Source: Methylopumilus sp003533095
GTDB lineage: Bacteria > Pseudomonadota > Gammaproteobacteria > Burkholderiales > Methylophilaceae
DNA length: 17,363 bases
NCBI GenBank assembly: GCA_963977845.1
Contig: CAXBPZ010000021.1
Span: 1 to 17,363, forward strand
Direction of reading: 5' to 3'
Shown here: piece by piece, positions 14,739-17,363 of the stretch
Position numbering within the stretch: the stretch's first letter is position 1
How the letters are laid out: each line of letters begins with the position of its first letter
The notes under the pieces: generated by a model
What the model was told of the DNA's origin: nothing
The model's database searches: none
The model's input: only the letters and a program-made list of their open reading frames with translations
Made by a program: the position numbers and the translations under genes

Positions 14739-15191
14739 TTAGTTTTTACCTGTACTTCCAAAGCCACCTTCACCTCGTTTAGTCTCCGGGAATTCGTTTA
14801 CCAGGTTAAATTTAGCTTGAATAACGGGGACAATCACAAGCTGAGCGATACGCTCCATAGGATTAAGCAAAAAGGCGTTTTCGCTGCGATTCCAGCACGA
14901 AACTAGCAATTGACCTTGGTAATCTGAATCTATTAGACCCACCAAATTACCTAAAACAATCCCGTGTTTGTGGCCTAAACCCGATCTAGGAAGAATAAGG
15001 GCTGCATAACCAGGGTCTTTAATAAAAATAGAAATACCAGTGGGAATAAGAAAGGTTTCGCCAGGATTAATCGTTTGAACGTTTTCCGTACATGCTCGAA
15101 GATCAAGACCTGCTGAGCCTGGTGAGGCGTAGTTAGGCAACATCTCTTCGATACGCTTATCCAAAATTTTAAAATCAATAATCAGATTCAT
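14739..15191 (-). CDS. dut: Deoxyuridine 5'-triphosphate nucleotidohydrolase (dUTPase)
   Basis: 150 residues with all five trimeric dUTPase motifs in order: SPGSAGLDLRA (23-33), PRSGLGHKHG (68-77), GLIDSDYQG (85-93, with the catalytic Asp90), RIAQLVIVPV (114-123) and the C-terminal lid RGEGGFGSTG (139-148). The enzyme hydrolyses dUTP to dUMP and pyrophosphate, keeping uracil out of DNA and feeding thymidylate synthesis. It starts one base after the coaBC stop, so the pair is probably one message; coaBC-dut adjacency is widespread in proteobacteria. Confidence 0.97.
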   Translation of the reverse strand: MNLIIDFKILDKRIEEMLPNYASPGSAGLDLRACTENVQTINPGETFLIPTGISIFIKDPGYAALILPRSGLGHKHGIVLGNLVGLIDSDYQGQLLVSCWNRSENAFLLNPMERIAQLVIVPVIQAKFNLVNEFPETKRGEGGFGSTGKN

Positions 15192-15192
15192 A

Positions 15193-16374
15193 TTATTTAT
15201 CCGAATGTATACGATGAGCTATTTCTTGCAAAATAGCTTTTGCTGCAACTATTTTATTTGATTTTGGTAGGTCAATAACGTTGTTTTTATCAATTATTGA
15301 AATCTTTGTATCTTCAAGACCCATAGATTCATGAATTAAATTTGCCACAATTAAATCTAAATTTTTTTCTTTTAATTTTTTTTGCGCATTCTCAATGAGG
15401 TTTTCATTTTCTGCTGCAAAGCCTACTTTAAAGATTTGATTTTTAGATAATCCTATCTCTTTCAGAATATCGATTGTAGGGGTGAGCTGAAGCGTTATGT
15501 CTAAATCATCTTTTTTTAATTTACCCTTAAATTTTTCTTTTGGTTTGTAATCAGAAACAGCTGCGACACTAATAAAAATATCTTGATTGTTAATATGCTC
15601 AAGAACTGCTTGATGCATAGCATGTGCATCGCTTGCATGAATAACTCTTATATTTTCTGAAAAATTTTGATGTGTTGATGTGATTAAAGTGACTGATGCC
15701 CCCATAGATGCAGCTGTATTGGCGATAGCAGCCCCCATATTCCCTGAGCTAAGGTTTGTTATACCTCTTACGTCATCAATCATTTCAATTGTGCCACCAG
15801 AAGTTATTAATAATTTTTTATGATTAAGTATTTGTGGAGTGAGACAATTTTGAATTGATTTTAATAACTCTTCAACATCCTTCATTCTTCCAAGGCCAAT
15901 ATCACCGCAAGCTTGATCTCCTGAGTCCGGACCAAAAAATAAGACACCATCTTTTTTTAACTGCGAAACATTGCGCTGGGTAGCTTCATTGGCCCACATA
16001 TGAATATTCATTGCTGGTGCCACAGCAATTGGACAAGTTCTCGCTAAACATAAAGAGGATAAAAGATCGTCAGCAAGACCATGTGTTAATTTTGCAAGGA
16101 AATTAGCACTTGCAGGAGCAATAACAATAAGGTCGTAATTTCTTGATAATTCTATATGCGACATACCATTGCTAGCATTGCTTTTCCATAAGCTTGTAAG
16201 TACTTCTTTTCCAGATAAAGCTTGCAGAGTAAGTGGTGTAATGAAATGACAAGCCGACTCGGTCATCACAACTTGAACATCAAAATCGTTTTTAACGAGA
16301 AGGCGAGTTAATTCAGCAGCTTTGTAAGCAGCTATACCTCCAGTAATGCCAAGAATAATTTTATGAGATGCCAA
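15193..16374 (-). CDS. coaBC: Bifunctional phosphopantothenoylcysteine decarboxylase / phosphopantothenate-cysteine ligase
   Basis: 393 residues. The N-terminal flavoprotein half (CoaC) has GITGGIAAYKAAEL, His73 in SHIELSR, APASANFLAKLTHGLADDL, PAMN at 120-123 and the flap Cys156 in GDQACGDIGLGRM. The C-terminal half (CoaB) has LITSGGTIEMIDDVRGITN with Asn207, AAVSDYKP and GKLKKDD. Together they make 4'-phosphopantetheine from phosphopantothenate and cysteine for coenzyme A. Two points are odd. The only start that keeps the conserved N-terminus is a TTG at 16374, with no visible ribosome binding site. The usual SSGKMG motif reads SSGNMG (residues 209-214). Confidence 0.96.
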   Translation of the reverse strand: MASHKIILGITGGIAAYKAAELTRLLVKNDFDVQVVMTESACHFITPLTLQALSGKEVLTSLWKSNASNGMSHIELSRNYDLIVIAPASANFLAKLTHGLADDLLSSLCLARTCPIAVAPAMNIHMWANEATQRNVSQLKKDGVLFFGPDSGDQACGDIGLGRMKDVEELLKSIQNCLTPQILNHKKLLITSGGTIEMIDDVRGITNLSSGNMGAAIANTAASMGASVTLITSTHQNFSENIRVIHASDAHAMHQAVLEHINNQDIFISVAAVSDYKPKEKFKGKLKKDDLDITLQLTPTIDILKEIGLSKNQIFKVGFAAENENLIENAQKKLKEKNLDLIVANLIHESMGLEDTKISIIDKNNVIDLPKSNKIVAAKAILQEIAHRIHSDK

Positions 16375-16428
16375 GATAAGATTTGCGCGGTTAAAATGAA
16401 TTTAGTTATTTTAATTTTAGTAATTGCA

Positions 16429-16434
16429 TATAAT
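16429..16434 (+). promoter_or_regulatory. Possible -10 box for the small transcription unit
   Basis: A perfect TATAAT followed about seven bases later by a purine-rich start region. The -35 region (TTATTT near 16406) is poor, so this rests on the -10 box and on the downstream hairpin and terminator that would bound a transcript. Confidence 0.3.
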
Positions 16435-16455
16435 TAAAGAATAAATGGGAAACAA

Positions 16456-16472
16456 GTATATCAAAGATATAC
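16456..16472 (+). other. Perfect short hairpin near the predicted 5' end
   Basis: GTATATC (16456-16462), loop AAA, GATATAC (16466-16472): seven perfect pairs, about 15 bases after the predicted start. Such a 5' stem could stabilise a small RNA. It could also be chance in AT-rich DNA. Confidence 0.35.
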
Positions 16473-16512
16473 AAGGCAATAAATTAATTTAGATATCAAA
16501 TTTGGAAACATC

Positions 16513-16610
16513 ATGATTAAAAAATATTTAAAAAATATTTCACTTAGTCGTAACGGAATTTAATGAACCATCTGTCGGAAAACGTAAATCCAAAATTAAC
16601 CCGAAAATAA
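16513..16610 (+). other. Two tiny overlapping ORFs (16 and 15 codons)
   Basis: ATG at 16513 encodes MIKKYLKNISLSRNGI and stops at 16561-16563. The last base of that TAA is the first base of the next ATG (TAATG), which opens MNHLSENVNPKLTRK, ending at 16610. The first has only a GGA at 16504-16506 as a possible ribosome binding site. They could be leader peptides for the ORF at 16627 or simply chance. Confidence 0.15.
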
Positions 16611-16626
16611 TTTTGGAGAAATAAAA

Positions 16627-16746
16627 GTGTTACCCTTACAAGCAATATCCTTTAAACCGATGCAGCATGATTATCGCTCAAGTAATAATTGGGAGATTAC
16701 AGCGGGGCTCGGCTTAGGGTTTTGTGACGAAGGATGGGACGGTTAA
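16627..16746 (+). CDS. Small ORF of 39 codons, unknown product
   Basis: I do not recognise this product. It has a GTG start at 16627 with GGAG at 16615-16618, eight bases upstream, and a TAA at 16744-16746. The peptide begins MLPLQAISFKPMQHDYRSSN and ends NWEITAGLGLGFCDEGWDG, so it has a basic or polar first half and a glycine-rich second half with one Cys and two Trp. No signal peptide or membrane helix is evident. A strong terminator lies 28 bases after the stop, and no other gene sits between, so it could be a free-standing small protein or a modified-peptide precursor. No maturation genes are nearby. It could equally be an unused frame in an RNA gene. Confidence 0.35.
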   Translation: MLPLQAISFKPMQHDYRSSNNWEITAGLGLGFCDEGWDG

Positions 16747-16774
16747 AAAAACATCCAAATAAGAATTAAATCAC

Positions 16775-16807
16775 AAAACCCAAGACCTAAAAAATCTTGG
16801 GTTTTTT
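16775..16807 (+). terminator. Intrinsic terminator after the small ORF
   Basis: AAAACCCAAGA at 16775-16785 and TCTTGGGTTTT at 16795-16805 form eleven pairs around CCTAAAAAA, followed by a T-run (16802-16807). The A-run before the GC stem means it may also work on the opposite strand. There is no larger gene immediately upstream on the plus strand, so it implies a short transcript there. Confidence 0.8.
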
Positions 16808-16822
16808 GTTTTGGTTTTTAAA

Positions 16823-16852
16823 TTACTAGACAATCAAATTTCTGTCTAGTAA
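16823..16852. repeat. Perfect 10-bp inverted repeat
   Basis: TTACTAGACA at 16823-16832 and TGTCTAGTAA at 16843-16852 are exact reverse complements with a 10-base loop. No T-run follows on either strand close by, so it is not a normal terminator. The right arm shares the words TCTGTCTAG and CTAGTAAC with the tRNA gene that follows. Confidence 0.7.
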
Positions 16853-16881
16853 CGCTCATTAACAATTTGTGTAGTATCAGT

Positions 16882-16952
16882 TGAGGTATAGTGTAATGGT
16901 AGCACTACAGATTTTGATTCTGTCTGTCTAGGTTCGAATCCTAGTAACCCAA
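16882..16952 (+). tRNA. tRNA-Gln (anticodon TTG)
   Basis: A cloverleaf is visible. The D stem is GTG/CAC (16891-16893, 16903-16905) with loop TAATGGTAG. The anticodon stem ACAGA/TCTGT holds loop TTTTGAT, giving anticodon TTG at 16914-16916. The T stem is CTAGG/CCTAG with loop TTCGAAT (16928-16944). The 3' CCA is not encoded (AACAACA follows), unlike most proteobacterial tRNA-Gln genes. The acceptor stem TGAGGTA (16882-16888) against TAACCCA (16945-16951) has two mismatches, A-C at 3:70 and G-A at 5:68; the flanking GT and AC bases could add two outer pairs. The D, anticodon and T arms are perfect. Confidence 0.85.
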
Positions 16953-16956
16953 CAAC

Positions 16957-16984
16957 AAAAACCTCGACAAAGTCGAGGTTTTTG
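16957..16984. terminator. Terminator after tRNA-Gln
   Basis: AAAAACCTCGAC, loop AAA, GTCGAGGTTTTT: the GC-rich stem CCTCGAC/GTCGAGG at 16962-16968 and 16972-16978 extends through A-T pairs on both sides. The T-run at 16979-16983 makes it a clear intrinsic terminator for the tRNA, and the symmetric A-run could let it stop minus-strand transcription as well. Confidence 0.88.
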
Positions 16985-17026
16985 CGTTTAAAGAGGTTGA
17001 AGAATACAATAGCCAATCATTTACAG

Positions 17027-17053
17027 TAGCCCACCATTTAAAATGGTGGGCTA
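17027..17053. repeat. Perfect 13-bp palindromic hairpin
   Basis: TAGCCCACCATTT at 17027-17039 and AAATGGTGGGCTA at 17041-17053 are exact reverse complements with one central base. It lies 23 bases downstream of the M16 peptidase stop (minus strand). No U-run follows it, so it may be an RNA 3' end protector or a copy of a dispersed palindromic repeat. Confidence 0.65.
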
Positions 17054-17076
17054 GCAATCATCATAAATTTCCCTCC

Positions 17077-17363
17077 TCAATAAACCACTAACTCCCAAAA
17101 CTTTTCAGGATGTAAATATTTATCCGATAACTCCTTCAATCTTTCCGGAGTTACATTCTTTATAGCATTTACAGAATCATAAAAATAATTTTCAGCCAAA
17201 TTATTTAAGATGATATTTTTCCATTTTGCCATAATCTGAAAGGGTCCATCCAAATCTCCCAATATTCCACCAATCATATAATTTCTTACCAACATCAACT
17301 CTTCTTCCCCTATTTTTTCTTCTCTCAATCGCTTCATCTCTTTATACACTTCTTCTATCGCTG
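17077..17363 (-). CDS. M16-family (insulinase-like) zinc peptidase, C-terminal part (partial)
   Basis: The frame runs off the window edge; residues AIEEV precede the apparent GTG at 17349, so that codon is not the true start. About 95 residues are visible: YKEMKRLREEKIGEEELMLV, RNYMIGGILGDLDGPFQIM, NIILNNLAENYFYD, AIKNVTPERLKELSDKYLHP and the ending WELVVY. This is the last helical and beta segment of an M16 domain (EEL..VKNYM, DGPF, ITPE.L..LA..YL.PE). The HxxEH zinc motif lies in the N-terminal domain, outside the window or in a partner protein. The wording most resembles periplasmic M16 peptidases of Bacteroidota (recalled, not searched), in contrast with the betaproteobacterial genes before it. 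Confidence 0.8.
   Translation of the reverse strand, partial: AIEEVYKEMKRLREEKIGEEELMLVRNYMIGGILGDLDGPFQIMAKWKNIILNNLAENYFYDSVNAIKNVTPERLKELSDKYLHPEKFWELVVY

Noticed and set aside
14637..14906. An 89-codon plus-strand ORF across the rpmB start and the end of dut
   Set aside because: It overlaps the clear dUTPase C-terminal motifs on the other strand and has a low-complexity translation with no recognisable domain.
16627..16746. Small ORF as a PqqA-type precursor peptide (tempting in a methylotroph-like genome)
   Set aside because: PqqA has a conserved Glu-x3-Tyr pair near an Arg-x-Gly motif in about 23 residues. Here the spacing is absent and there is no pqqB-E nearby, so I left the product unnamed.
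1..17363. CRISPR arrays, insertion sequences or phage genes
   Set aside because: No regularly spaced repeats, transposase, integrase or phage-like coding sequence is visible.

Overview
The window is AT-rich by eye and carries the long S10-spc-alpha ribosomal protein super-operon of a proteobacterium. The protein sequences read as betaproteobacterial: S4 has the four-cysteine zinc knuckle, S14 is the long zinc-free form, IF-1 and rpmJ follow secY, and rpmB-rpmG lie next to dut and coaBC. The compact spacing and AT bias would fit a streamlined freshwater or marine methylotroph of the Methylophilales (OM43 or Methylopumilus type). That assignment is inference from recalled protein flavour, not a search.

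Layout. Positions 1-14181 (+) hold 28 consecutive genes: the last 23 codons of tuf, then rpsJ, rplC, rplD, rplW, rplB, rpsS, rplV, rpsC, rplP, rpmC, rpsQ, rplN, rplX, rplE, rpsN, rpsH, rplF, rplR, rpsE, rpmD, rplO, secY, infA, rpmJ, rpsM, rpsK, rpsD, rpoA and rplQ follow. Together they supply ribosomal proteins, the SecY translocon core, initiation factor IF-1 and the RNA polymerase alpha subunit. Three gaps carry good sigma70-like promoters and foldable leaders: before rplC, before rplN (the classic spc promoter position) and before rpsM (the alpha operon). A bidirectional terminator at 14202-14229 closes the operon. It also serves the convergent minus-strand block coaBC-dut-rpmB-rpmG (CoA biosynthesis, dUTP clearance, L28 and L33).

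The last kilobase (16375-17363) differs. It holds a small isolated transcription-unit-like segment: a -10 box, a 5' hairpin, a 39-codon GTG ORF with a good ribosome binding site, and a strong terminator. A perfect 10-bp inverted repeat follows. Next comes a tRNA-Gln(UUG) gene with no encoded CCA and two acceptor-stem mismatches, then its terminator and a perfect 13-bp palindrome. The window ends in the C-terminal part of an M16 (insulinase-like) peptidase on the minus strand, whose wording resembles Bacteroidota. This tail may be horizontally acquired DNA, or the contig may be chimeric with a break somewhere between about 16750 and 16950.

The core region is ordinary. The points most worth a second look are the tail junction, the odd tRNA, the small-ORF transcript, and the leaders in front of rplC and rplN.
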